This document shows positions 8,657 to 16,977 of a DNA stretch of 64,000 nucleotides, piece after piece. A program made the translations under genes and the position numbers. Position 1 is the first letter of the stretch; each line of letters opens with the position of its first letter. The stretch is from Lysobacterales bacterium (lineage in GTDB: Bacteria > Pseudomonadota > Gammaproteobacteria > Xanthomonadales > SZUA-5), in NCBI GenBank assembly GCA_022844135.1, contig JALHMG010000010.1, positions 62,001 through 126,000 of the forward strand, given 5' to 3'. The notes beneath the pieces were generated by a model, which was not told where the DNA came from, did not search any database, and saw only the letters and a program-made list of their open reading frames with translations.

Positions 8657-9337
8657 TGCGGTGTTCCTTTTGTGCGTTGCGATTGTAGCGTTCATATCAA
8701 TTCCTCTTTGGTTTATTCACTGCTTGTTGATTCTTTGATTGCGTTTGATAACGGCATTCGGTTAACGCCTGCCGATGTCCAAGCTACGGATCCGCACGCA
8801 ATTGGTCGTTCCATGCGCGTGTAACGGCGATGGCGATGCGATGACATGCACGTGGCAGATGGGTGATAGCTGCTCCGCACGTTTAAACTCGCTGCGGACA
8901 GGCGCGGTCGGCTGGCGTGAGAGGGTCGAAGTACTTGGGCGTCCATGCGCCGAGAGCACGACGAAGGGTGCGGAGGAGCACTAAGTGGCGGCAAGTAGGC
9001 GACCGTCAGCAATGGACGATGCAATGTCGACGCCAGGTCTTGCCGGATTCCCCCAGTGCCATCGCCGACCTGAGATCGCCCCAGCGGGGCAACGCACACC
9101 AGCCCAGGGTGCGAGTGTGGGTATCGAATGGGAAAAAGGATGCGTTCTGAAGGAACGCGGGGATCGGTGGCGCGCATGACCCAAGGCGTTGCCCTGGGCT
9201 GGTATGCGATGCCCCGTTGGGGCATGGCGCGGCGATTTGACAGGACAGTCTTGTTGCCCGACGAGATTGCAGTTACGGACTCGCAAGGCGAATGTCAGCG
9301 GCGAACGATCGAATGTCGTCACCGGATGTTGCCGGTT
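8657..9337. other. Intergenic region with a REP-like element at its distal end
   Basis: The part up to about 9050 holds no gene I can support; it includes the ribosome-binding site (AAAGGA) and presumably the promoter of the lipase. The rest is the REP-like element described at 9060-9290. Several short ORFs on both strands code for low-complexity, Arg-rich peptides and are shadows of the repeat. Confidence 0.5.
9060..9290. repeat. REP-like palindromic intergenic element, full copy
   Basis: Two long inverted arms flank a core. The left arm (about 9077-9123) has GCCCCAGCGGGGCAACGC and ACCAGCCCAGGGT. The right arm (about 9183-9230) has GCGTTGCCCTGGGCTGGTAT and GCGATGCCCCGTTGGGGC, nearly the reverse complement of the left. 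The core contains the small palindrome GCGTTCTGAAGGAACGC. The flank continues with a GTTGCCCGACGAGATT block shared with the copy at 297-625. Such elements recur in many genomes; here they sit on both sides of the lower-GC segment. Confidence 0.65.
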
Positions 9338-10519
9338 TTACTCCCGCTCCAATCGCATCAAAACATCGCTGGCATGAAAGGTGCGGTTCCGTCGTTGCTT
9401 CGGTTCGTTGAGGATCCCGCGCTGCACCAGTTGTTCGATGGCCCGATTGGCCGCAACGAAGGAAATCCCAAACGCCGTTGCGACCTGGGTGACCGATACA
9501 ACCGGATGGCCGAGCAGGAACGCAGGGAGGCGCAGTGCAGTGGCGTCCGATCTGAGGTCGGCGAGCCGGCTCATCCAGTTCTTGCGGATCCCGTCCAGAT
9601 CTTTGGCGATGGCGATCGCCCCATCGCTGGCTTCTACGACCGACAGGCATAGCAGCCGAGTCCAAGGTCCCCAGTTTGCGCGCAGTTGCACATCCGCAAG
9701 CGCGTCGTAGTACGCGCGACGGTGGCGCAACAATCGGCCAGAAAGGTACAGCGGCGGATAGCCTTCGGCAGCCAGGATCAGCGGCATCAACAGTCGACCG
9801 ATGCGGCCGTTGCCGTCGACAAAAGGATGGATGGTTTCGAACTGCGCGTGCGCGATGGCGATTTGCGCCACCACCGGGACCTGCCAGGACTCGTCCTCGC
9901 GCGGCGCGTACTGCAGCATCGACTGCTCCAGCTCGTCCATGCATCCGGCGATCCGATCCGGTGGCGCCGGGACGAAGACCGCGTCCTCAATGCGGCCACT
10001 GCCGATCCAGACCTGAGTGTCCCGGTACTCGCCCGCGCGCACATGCGCTGGCCCGTCCTGCATCAGGATGGCGTGCATGTTCCTGACCAGAGGGACGTTC
10101 AGGGCGCGGCGCGCGGCTGTCTCGCGCACGCTGGCCAATCCGAATTGAAGGGCCTGGACATATCGCTCGGTCACGGTCGCGTCGGGAGGCAGTCCATCGC
10201 GGCTCTGTGTCGCCTCATACTCCAGGAGTTCGTGCAACTGCGTCCGCGTACCTTCGATCTGCGAGCTCTGCGCCGCCTCACGCCGCGCCAGAGTGCGAGT
10301 CACCATGTCGCCATTGGGGAGAAGCTCGGCTGCTATTTTGAGCCGCTCTAACGCCTGCATCGCAAGCATCACCAGATGCGCGACGGCCGGATCATCGGGA
10401 AGCCGCCGTGGTGTGGCCGGCGCAACGAGCGCGTAGCAATTCGGATGACTGGTGCACTTCACCAAGTAGCGGTGGAGCGCATTGCTGACGTCGGCCCGGC
10501 GCATGTCGGAGAGCCGCAA
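9338..10519 (-). CDS. Fic family protein (adenylyltransferase), self-inhibited class II type
   Basis: A 393-residue Fic protein. The catalytic motif HPFVDGNGRIGR is complete near residue 230, with the His that activates target hydroxyls for AMP transfer. An inhibitory helix motif SSQIEGT at about 85-91, N-terminal to the Fic core, fits class II Fic proteins that block their own ATP site through the Glu. A winged-helix-like C-terminal region (about 330-390, VSVTQVATAFGISFVAANR) is common in this subfamily and may bind DNA. No separate antitoxin is adjacent, consistent with the internal inhibitor. The first ~25 residues look unlike other Fic starts, so the true start may be downstream. It is cytoplasmic, and the target protein is unknown. 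Confidence 0.85.
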   Translation of the reverse strand: MRLSDMRRADVSNALHRYLVKCTSHPNCYALVAPATPRRLPDDPAVAHLVMLAMQALERLKIAAELLPNGDMVTRTLARREAAQSSQIEGTRTQLHELLEYEATQSRDGLPPDATVTERYVQALQFGLASVRETAARRALNVPLVRNMHAILMQDGPAHVRAGEYRDTQVWIGSGRIEDAVFVPAPPDRIAGCMDELEQSMLQYAPREDESWQVPVVAQIAIAHAQFETIHPFVDGNGRIGRLLMPLILAAEGYPPLYLSGRLLRHRRAYYDALADVQLRANWGPWTRLLCLSVVEASDGAIAIAKDLDGIRKNWMSRLADLRSDATALRLPAFLLGHPVVSVTQVATAFGISFVAANRAIEQLVQRGILNEPKQRRNRTFHASDVLMRLERE

Positions 10520-10637
10520 TAGAGTTCAACAATCCTCTCAGTTATTTAACTTTACGGCAACAAGCATGAATAGGTGAGCGGTTTGAATTTCCGGTGGGAT
10601 GCGCCGGGTTACAGGCACCTGCCGCACACGAATTTCG

Positions 10638-11142
10638 TCAAGCGCATATTCCCGCCCAACCGTCGAACGCCGCCTCGTTCATCGTCTCGATCGAAACGAC
10701 TTTGTCGACTTGCCCAGCCAACATTCCCAAAAACCCATCAATGCTGCCCTTGGGCTGCGCCGGGCGAACGCGAAGTTCGCCACCCGGCATCTTCTCGAAC
10801 TCAACTTTCTGCCCAGGTTGGATGCCTAGCCCGCATATTTCATGCGGTCGCGATGAAATGGCTTAGTTTCGTTGTTACAGCCCGGAAATCATCGAGTTGG
10901 TAGTACTGACAAAGTGTTCGCTGCCATTTCCTCGCTAACACGGCCCTCGCTCGTTCTTTGCGCCGGACTCTTCGTTGCTCGTCGTCGCAATGGAACAACC
11001 ATTCCTTCTCCTCCCGCCTCGATTCCGGCGCAAAGCCCTTCGCGATCTTCCGCGTTCCCTCATGAAATATGCGGGCTAGGTGCCGCAACAGATCGCGCTT
11101 GAGCGTCACCTGGCCTTTCGCTGTTACCGCTAACGTCGTCAT
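10638..11142 (-). pseudogene. AbrB-type antitoxin gene interrupted by a MITE
   Basis: The gene begins at 11142 with an AbrB/SpoVT swapped-hairpin start (MTTLAVTAKGQVTLKRDLL). After RHL the frame enters the inserted element at 10826-11079. The rest resumes as GIQPGQKVEFEKMPGGELRV, KGSIDGFLGMLAG and NEAAFDGWAG, with a stop at 10638. Removing 250 bases (10830-11079) rejoins the codons CAC CTA GGC ATC and gives an uninterrupted 84-residue protein. The joined protein has the layout of VapB-like antitoxins, with an N-terminal DNA-binding part and a C-terminal toxin-binding tail. A possible toxin start (MRLT) overlaps its end, but only about a dozen codons are open, so the partner PIN toxin appears to be lost. 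As it stands, only a hybrid 100-residue ORF could be made. Confidence 0.8.
10826..11079. mobile_element. MITE, about 246 bp, with near-perfect terminal inverted repeats and CTAG target duplication
   Basis: The ends are exact inverted copies: CTAGCCCGCATATTTCATG at 10826-10844 and its reverse complement at 11061-11079. The outer CTAG on each side behaves as a 4-bp target duplication, because collapsing the two copies rebuilds the host antitoxin codons. The element proper is then 10830-11075, with 15-bp termini starting CCCGCATATTTCATG. It carries no transposase gene, so it must have been moved in trans. A palindromic YTAR-type 4-bp target is known for some IS5-group elements, but the parent family is not identified here. 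One minus-strand frame is open across the element, probably by chance. Confidence 0.88.
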
Positions 11143-11217
11143 GTGCCGTTCCAAGAAATCCCAGGCGCCAGGGTAATGGAAAATGGCATTACCAGGAATC
11201 GACTTGGCTCGCTGCCC

Positions 11218-14200
11218 TCACCACTTCCATTCGATCGCCAGATTGAACTCGCGGCCTTTGTTGAATTCGCGGGTGACGCCGTCGCCTTGAGTGAAAAGGA
11301 CCTTGGGGTCGAGCAGGTTCTTGATGCGCGCCTTGAGCACCAGGCCCTCGATCGGCAGGTTTTGCTTGTAGACCAGATCGAGCTGGTTGAAGGGTTCCTC
11401 AAAGATGTCGGGCGCGCCGTCGACGCCGACGTTGCTGATGCGGCGACCAAAGCGGTTGTACACCAGGCTCGCTTCGCGCCCGGATTCGGGGTTGATGTAG
11501 CCCACCTGGAAGTTCGCCACGTACGGCGATTGCCCCTGTAGCGGGCGCTCGCTGTTGGTCTGGATGCTGGTGGCCTCACCCAACTCGATGTTGGAATCGA
11601 TGTAGGCGTAGTTGGTCGATACGTACCAGTTTTCCCACTGGAAATCCGGCAGCCACGACGGGTTCGCCCACGAGCGCTCGCTCAAGAATCCGAGGGTCTT
11701 GTAAAGATCGAACTCGATGCCTTGCAAGTCCGCGCTTTCGACGTTGACGTAGGTCAGCAGCTCGCCCGTGCCGGGCACCGCGACGCGTTCGATGGGCTTG
11801 TCGAACTTTTTCTGGAACAAGCTGACGGTGAAGCTTTCGCTGTCGGTGAAGTAGTACTCCCAGCGAAAGTCGATATTGCGGATGCTGCTGGTGACGAGTT
11901 CTGGATTGCCGATGGTTTCGGTGTCGAGAATCGGGTCGGTGAACGGCGCGGCCGACAGCTCGCGGAAATCCGGGCGCGACAAGGTTTCGGAAAAGCCGAG
12001 GCGGAACTGGTCTTTCTCGGTGCGCACCCAGGTGATCGAGGCGGACGGCAACAGATCGGTGTCGTCGATGCGCGCTTCGGTGATGTCGGCGTTCGGATTT
12101 TCTGGATCGCCGGTGCGCACGATTTGCAGATTCTTTTCCTGCCGGGCGCCTGCAGTGAAGCGCCAGTCTTCGTTCCACACCACATCCGCTGCCAGGTACA
12201 CGGCGTCCAGGCTTTGCTCGGCAACGTAGAAGTCGGTGTCGCGACCGGTCTGGTCGAAGACGAACCCACGCGGACCGATGTTGGCGGCGGTGAAAATCTG
12301 ATTGGGCAGCAGACGCAGTGTTGCCGGGTCGCGCGCCAGCGGGCCAGCGGCGCGATACACGAAACGCAGGATGCCGGAATCGCGCGCACGTTCAAGTTTG
12401 GTGGCGCCGGCCAGCAGGGTGAGCGAATCGTCCTCTCCAAACTGCCAGGGCCACTTCAAGTTCAGCGCGTACTCGTCGGCGTCGTCGTCCAGGTCGGAAT
12501 AGTCGGTACTGTTGCTATCCGGGCGCGCCGAGAACGCGAACTCGCCGGTGTTGTTGTTGCGATCGTAGCGATATTGGCGATTGGCCGGCGCATCGCGCCC
12601 GGCGCGTGCCGTGGTCCACTGCCAGTCGAGCGCGAGATTGGCAAGCGGCGCGATGATGTGCTCGCCGCTGACTTGCTGCGTAACCAGGAAGTTTTCGATC
12701 CACTCGTTTTGGTAGAAGCGCGACACATCGCCCGGGTCCTCGGTATAGCCTTCCGAAAAGCGCGCTTCGTCCTGCGTCTGGCGCACGATGAGCGTCGTCG
12801 ACTTGAGCTTGTGGTCGTCGCCGAATTCCACGCCAGCGTTCAAGAATCCGGAAAGCTCGATGTTTTGTTCCGTGCGCACGCGATCCAGCTCGGCGCCGAG
12901 CACCAGTTCGTTGGTGCCCTGCACACGAAAGCGTCGCCGTGTTTCTTCGGTGCTGTCCCACGCGTTCTGATAACGCACCGCCGACAAGAAACCGATCTTG
13001 GTGCCATCGATATCCCAGACGTTGCCTAAGCTCGCGGACAAGCCACCCACCGGCGGCAGCTCATCCGTCGTTTGATCGAAACCGAGGCCCGCGAACTGCT
13101 CGCCGAAGCGCTCATACTCCTCGGGTGTGACGCCGTCGGGATTGAAAATCGTCGCCGGGCGCAAACGTCCATCGGCGGCGATGCGGTCGGCAATGTCGCC
13201 TGGCAGTTCGCGCGCGCCATCGTCGAAGCCGGTCCAGTCGCGGTTGTCGCCGCGATAGCTCAGGCCATCCTCGAACGTCGAGCCATCGATGTAGGTGCCC
13301 TGGATTTGCACGCGCGCAATGAAGCCTTCTGGGATGCCGCGCGTGCGCAATTGCACGGTGCCGCCGCCGAACTCACCCGGCATGTCGGCGGTGTAGGTCT
13401 TCTGGATGACAATGCCCTGCAGAATATCGGTCGGGAACAAGTCCAGCGGCACAACGCGACGCGTGGGGTCGGGCGATGGTATCTGGGAGCCGTTGAGCAG
13501 CGCCGACGAGTAACGTTCACCCAATCCGCGCACGTAAACGAACTTGCCATCGACCAAGGTCAGGCCGGTCACGCGGCGCAAAGCGCCAGCGGCATCCGAG
13601 TCGCCACTGCGCGAGATCTGCTCGGCGCCGATGATGTCGCTCACGGCGCTGCTGGTGCGCTTCTCTTCCACGAAGGCCGCGAGCGAACCTTCGACGTACG
13701 GCTCGACGACGACGAACTCCGGCAACTCCAATCCGGCCGGCGTCAACTCGACATTCTTGGTGGCCTCGCCCTTGGGCGGAACTTCGATGCCATCGAGGGT
13801 CTGTGAGGCGAAGCTTGGCGCAAGCACCGACATCGAATACGTGCCGCCCGGCACCTGCGCGGTGAACGCGCCCTCGCCATCGGTGGTGACATCGACTGGC
13901 GTACCGGCAATGAACACGCGGGCGCCGACGATCGGCTTACCAGTTTCGGCGTTGAGAATGCGCCCCTTGAGCGTGCCCGGATCGGCGATCTTCACTTCCT
14001 TCGCCAAATCGCGCGTGGCCTGCGCGGAGCTCTCCAAGCCCACTTTAGCGCTGCCATCGGCTTCGAAGCTGACGATCAATTCGGCAATCTCGCCGGCGGT
14101 GGTGGTCAACGGCAACTCGCTGACAACTTTGCCGCCGCGCAGGATTTCCAACGTGTGTTGTCCAGCCGGCAAGTCGATGCGAATTGCGCCGTAGCGATTG

Positions 14201-14376
14201 GCCTTCTGCGCCGCGCCAGTCGATTCGCCGGTACGCACCCGCACCTCGAAGTCTCCGGTGGGGCCGGCTCCGGCGTCGAAGCCATAAATGTCGATCAACG
14301 CCGGCTCCGCAGCGTGCACACTCAGCGCCGCAGTCAGCAGCGCGGCGAGGAGGGTTTTGCGGGGCAACGTTCTCAT
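11218..14376 (-). CDS. TonB-dependent outer-membrane receptor with N-terminal carboxypeptidase-regulatory-like domain
   Basis: A 1052-residue receptor with a signal peptide (MRTLPRKTLLAALLTAALSVHA). Residues about 30-125 are an extra beta-rich domain of unknown role. About 137-215 is a carboxypeptidase-regulatory-like beta-sandwich (TLKGRILNAETGKPIVGARV). The plug domain follows (about 235-360) with SGDSDAAGALRRVTGL, YVRGLGERYSS and EFGGGTVQLRTRG. The remainder is the 22-strand barrel, ending in a terminal aromatic residue (LAIEWKW), as needed for barrel assembly. It takes up an unidentified large ligand at the cost of proton-motive force delivered by TonB. It lies downstream of the complete TonB2-type operon on the same strand, separated only by the hairpin repeat at 14425-14574, so it is probably the dedicated receptor. 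Ligand class (peptide, polysaccharide or siderophore) cannot be told. Confidence 0.9.
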   Translation of the reverse strand: MRTLPRKTLLAALLTAALSVHAAEPALIDIYGFDAGAGPTGDFEVRVRTGESTGAAQKANRYGAIRIDLPAGQHTLEILRGGKVVSELPLTTTAGEIAELIVSFEADGSAKVGLESSAQATRDLAKEVKIADPGTLKGRILNAETGKPIVGARVFIAGTPVDVTTDGEGAFTAQVPGGTYSMSVLAPSFASQTLDGIEVPPKGEATKNVELTPAGLELPEFVVVEPYVEGSLAAFVEEKRTSSAVSDIIGAEQISRSGDSDAAGALRRVTGLTLVDGKFVYVRGLGERYSSALLNGSQIPSPDPTRRVVPLDLFPTDILQGIVIQKTYTADMPGEFGGGTVQLRTRGIPEGFIARVQIQGTYIDGSTFEDGLSYRGDNRDWTGFDDGARELPGDIADRIAADGRLRPATIFNPDGVTPEEYERFGEQFAGLGFDQTTDELPPVGGLSASLGNVWDIDGTKIGFLSAVRYQNAWDSTEETRRRFRVQGTNELVLGAELDRVRTEQNIELSGFLNAGVEFGDDHKLKSTTLIVRQTQDEARFSEGYTEDPGDVSRFYQNEWIENFLVTQQVSGEHIIAPLANLALDWQWTTARAGRDAPANRQYRYDRNNNTGEFAFSARPDSNSTDYSDLDDDADEYALNLKWPWQFGEDDSLTLLAGATKLERARDSGILRFVYRAAGPLARDPATLRLLPNQIFTAANIGPRGFVFDQTGRDTDFYVAEQSLDAVYLAADVVWNEDWRFTAGARQEKNLQIVRTGDPENPNADITEARIDDTDLLPSASITWVRTEKDQFRLGFSETLSRPDFRELSAAPFTDPILDTETIGNPELVTSSIRNIDFRWEYYFTDSESFTVSLFQKKFDKPIERVAVPGTGELLTYVNVESADLQGIEFDLYKTLGFLSERSWANPSWLPDFQWENWYVSTNYAYIDSNIELGEATSIQTNSERPLQGQSPYVANFQVGYINPESGREASLVYNRFGRRISNVGVDGAPDIFEEPFNQLDLVYKQNLPIEGLVLKARIKNLLDPKVLFTQGDGVTREFNKGREFNLAIEWKW

Positions 14377-14424
14377 AAATCACCGTCCAAGAAATTGACC
14401 TGGCTTCGACGAATGAATTCAAGA

Positions 14425-14574
14425 GCGAGGGCACGAGGGCACGAGGGCACGAGCGCACGTGCAATCCGATTCTTTATCGTCCCTTCTGATGAAGCGATGT
14501 ACATCGATGTGTTCTCATGCGAGTGGTTTCGGTGCGCACGTGCCCTCGTGCCCTCGTGCCCTCGTGCCCTCGCT
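14425..14574. repeat. Inverted tandem-microrepeat element, GAGGGCAC family, full copy
   Basis: The left arm (14425-14462) has four tandem GAGGGCAC-type units, one of them GAGCGCAC. The right arm (14533-14574) has the same units inverted (GTGCCCTC x4). The arms could form a stem of more than 30 bp with one mismatch, around a core of about 70 bp with no gene. The copy lies between the TPR gene and the receptor gene, both on the minus strand. The same element occurs at 51659-51807, and a half-copy at 15829-15868. The 283-bp gap 14377-14659 holds nothing else that I can identify. Confidence 0.8.
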
Positions 14575-14659
14575 CTTCGTTGCGCATGCCAAACAAGAAG
14601 GTCTGTCGACCGACCTTGTTTGAAAGCCTGGTGCACTGAACAGCTCACCCGATGGCGCA

Positions 14660-15799
14660 TCAAACGCACTTCCACCGCTCCGCCGCGCAGTCCTGCATCG
14701 ACTGGCGAAGCTCCGTGGCCTTGCGGAACAAATCCGGCTTGGTGAGCTTGGCGAGATGGCCTTCGCTACGCTCGAACTCGCCTTCCTTGTACAGCGCGTA
14801 GGCGAGCGCATAGCGCACGTCTTCCTCATCGATGAGCCGCGTGCGCAGCAGTGCATCCTCCATTCCGCTCACTTCGGCGAAACGTCCCAACTCGACAAGA
14901 ATGCCCAGGCGCTGTTTCAGCTTGAGTTTCTGATCGGCGATCTCGGCATTCACCGCCAGCGCGCGCGCATGCAAGCCGGCGCGGCGCAGCAGTTCCGCAG
15001 CTTCCGGCTTGAGCGCCGGATTGCTCAGGGATGCGCGATACATCAGCTCTCCGGCCGCAAGCGGCTTGCCAGCCTCGAGATACGTCGCGGCGAGGACCTT
15101 GACCACGTTTTCGCTGGCAGGGAACTTCAGGCGCGCCGACTCCAGGAACACCAGCGCCGAATCGAACTGGCGCGCGCGCTTGAGCGCATTGCCGATCGCG
15201 ACGAAATCTTCTTCTTTGCCTTCGGCGATCTTTAGGTACTGTTGGCCACGATCTGCGGCCTCCTGATACAACCCAAGTTCCATCAGGAAAAAAACTTCGC
15301 GGCGCATGAACTGCGTGTTGCCGGGAAAGCGTCGGCTGCCATCGGCCAAGGTTGCGAACGCGGCCTTCTGGTCCTTGAGCAACCAGTTCGCCTGAGCGCG
15401 CATCAGAAACACCGCCGGCAAAGTGTCGAAGGCCGCACCCGCCCGATCCAGCGTCTTCAGCACATCGGCGTAGCGCTCCAGGCCAAATTGCGCCTGCGCC
15501 ATGTACAAGAAAATCGTCGGCTCTGTCTGCCCAGCCTCGATCGCCTGATCGAAGGATTTGATCGCATCCACGGGACGCTGGCGATTCAGCGCAATCAAAC
15601 CGGCAAGCGTGTGGTACTTGATCAGATCCAGTTCCGGCTCGGCGGGATCGACCTTGCCGAATTCGACTTCAGCTTTTTCGTAGTTGCCATCGGCCGCGAG
15701 CACTGCGGCGAGTTCGAGGAAATTGGGTTCGTCGGTGGCGGCGTGGGCGAAGGCGCTGGCGAGGAGCAACAGAATCGCGGCCGCCATGGGTCGCGCCAT
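14660..15799 (-). CDS. Periplasmic TPR protein of the TonB2-type operon
   Basis: A 379-residue protein from the preferred start at 15799, which gives a signal peptide (MARPMAAAILLLLASAFAHA). It is built of tetratricopeptide-like repeats throughout (for example NYEKAEVEFGKVDPAEPEL and RPVDAIKSFDQAIEAG) and ends in a Cys-containing tail. TPR proteins close TonB2 operons in Vibrio and related bacteria, where they are thought to assist energy transfer or receptor contact in the periplasm. The frame is also open upstream to an ATG at 15928 that overlaps the tonB stop as ATGA. Those extra 43 codons, however, run through a half-copy of the GAGGGCAC repeat and would bury the signal peptide. The start is therefore uncertain: the ancestral coupled start may have been displaced by the repeat. 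Confidence 0.78.
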   Translation of the reverse strand: MARPMAAAILLLLASAFAHAATDEPNFLELAAVLAADGNYEKAEVEFGKVDPAEPELDLIKYHTLAGLIALNRQRPVDAIKSFDQAIEAGQTEPTIFLYMAQAQFGLERYADVLKTLDRAGAAFDTLPAVFLMRAQANWLLKDQKAAFATLADGSRRFPGNTQFMRREVFFLMELGLYQEAADRGQQYLKIAEGKEEDFVAIGNALKRARQFDSALVFLESARLKFPASENVVKVLAATYLEAGKPLAAGELMYRASLSNPALKPEAAELLRRAGLHARALAVNAEIADQKLKLKQRLGILVELGRFAEVSGMEDALLRTRLIDEEDVRYALAYALYKEGEFERSEGHLAKLTKPDLFRKATELRQSMQDCAAERWKCV

Positions 15800-15828
15800 G
15801 TCCCGACACTCTGCGCCGATCCCTCGGG

Positions 15829-15868
15829 GTGCACATGCCCTCGTGCCCTCGTGCCCTCGTGCCCTCGC
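15829..15868. repeat. Half-copy of the GAGGGCAC inverted-repeat element within the TPR gene leader
   Basis: Only the right-arm type is present: four GTGCCCTC-like units (the first reads ATGCCCTC), preceded by GTGCAC. It matches the right arms at 14533-14574 and 51768-51807. No left arm is seen between here and the tonB stop. It lies inside an ORF that is open from the ATGA overlap with tonB. Confidence 0.75.
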
Positions 15869-15924
15869 TGCTACGTGAGCGAACTGGCTCGACGAACCTG
15901 TGCGGGCGAGATGCGTGTTCGTAC

Positions 15925-16560
15925 TCATGACAAATCAAATCTCACGCGCTGCGTGGCCCATACGCGCACGGCTTCGCCTTTGTACTGCGCGGGTTCGAAT
16001 TTCCATGTGCGTACGCCGTTCTCGGCCGCGGCTTCGAAGATGCCGGCGGGCTGCGCCTCCAGCACCTTGACGCGCTCGACCTGACCCGTCGGGCTGATCA
16101 ACACGCTCAGGAGCACATAGCCTTCAACGCCTTGCGCTTTGGCGCGCAGCGGATAAGGAATCGCGGTCTGCACCATCGGCTTGGGCGCCACATCGACCGA
16201 GGCATCGGTCATCACGACATCTTTGTTATCGCCGAGCAAGTTGCCACCGAGCGCCGACAAATCCTCGCTCTCGTACTGCGGCAAGCCGAAATCCAGACCC
16301 TCAAGTGCTCCGCCACCCATCACCGGCGGGGCCGGTGCGCGACGCGGTGCGCGCTTGGGCGGCTCGCGTTTCTGCACTTCGCGAGTGGGTTTGGGTTTTT
16401 CTTTCTTTTCAACGCTGATCTGCGACACCGGCCGACCATCGTCGCCCGAGCCGAGCACGCCCTTGCGATTCATCCACAGGATCGAGCCGAGCACCAGCGA
16501 CATTCCGAGCACGGCGCTCGTAATCGCTACCGCCAAACGGCGCGAGCGTGGGGCCATCAT
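15925..16560 (-). CDS. tonB: TonB family energy-transducing protein
   Basis: A 211-residue protein with one N-terminal membrane anchor (about 10-30, VAITSAVLGMSLVLGSILW). A Lys/Pro-rich periplasmic spacer follows (EKKEKPKPTREVQKREPPKR). The TonB C-terminal domain is at about 130-211, with PYPLRAKAQGVEGYVLLSV, SPTGQVERVKV and a closing VWATQRVRFDLS. It spans the periplasm to contact TonB boxes of outer-membrane receptors. Its ATG overlaps the exbD stop by one base, and its stop overlaps an ATG of the following TPR frame, so the genes are translationally coupled. The short length fits TonB2-type proteins. Confidence 0.9.
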   Translation of the reverse strand: MMAPRSRRLAVAITSAVLGMSLVLGSILWMNRKGVLGSGDDGRPVSQISVEKKEKPKPTREVQKREPPKRAPRRAPAPPVMGGGALEGLDFGLPQYESEDLSALGGNLLGDNKDVVMTDASVDVAPKPMVQTAIPYPLRAKAQGVEGYVLLSVLISPTGQVERVKVLEAQPAGIFEAAAENGVRTWKFEPAQYKGEAVRVWATQRVRFDLS

Positions 16561-16976
16561 CAGCCTTCTCCAGCCTCGACCGAGGTCGCAACGCCAATGT
16601 CTTCGGCACCAGCCAACCGCGCCTGATCCACAACTTCGACGAGTCGTCCCGAGGGTACGATTTCATCGGTCACGACCAGTACGCTCTTGCCAGTCGATGC
16701 CTTCAGCTGATCGCGAATGCGGCTCTGCAGCGTCCAGATCTGCACCGGCTCGCCGTCGATGTAGGTTTGGCCCTGCTTATCGACGTACACGCGAATCGCC
16801 TTGGTCGATGCCACTTGCGTCGCTGTGGCGCCGGGCCGATCGATGTCGACCTTCATGTCCTTGACGAACGTAGTACTGACCATAAAAAAGATCAGCAAGA
16901 TAAATGTCATGTCGATCATCGGCGTAAGATCGACCTGACCCTCGGGCGTCTTGTCCTCGCCTCTACGAAAACCCAT
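16560..16976 (-). CDS. exbD: ExbD/TolR family biopolymer transport protein
   Basis: A 138-residue protein with the typical ExbD layout: a short cytoplasmic N-terminus, one membrane segment (LTPMIDMTFILLIFFMVSTT) holding the proton-path Asp, and a periplasmic domain (about 45-135) with VYVDKQGQTYIDGEPV. With ExbB it forms the proton-driven motor that energises TonB. One base separates it from the upstream exbB stop and it overlaps tonB, as expected for a stoichiometric complex. Confidence 0.93.
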   Translation of the reverse strand: MGFRRGEDKTPEGQVDLTPMIDMTFILLIFFMVSTTFVKDMKVDIDRPGATATQVASTKAIRVYVDKQGQTYIDGEPVQIWTLQSRIRDQLKASTGKSVLVVTDEIVPSGRLVEVVDQARLAGAEDIGVATSVEAGEG

Positions 16977-16977
16977 A

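Noticed and set aside
10830-11075. Protein coded by the MITE interior (open minus-strand frame)
   Set aside because: The frame is continuous with the broken antitoxin, but the product is Arg/Lys-rich and matches no family I know; its openness is probably chance in a 246-bp element.
14425-14574. Possible CRISPR-like array because of the tandem GAGGGCAC units
   Set aside because: Units are 8 bp and directly adjacent with no spacers, and the second block is inverted. No cas gene is present in the window.
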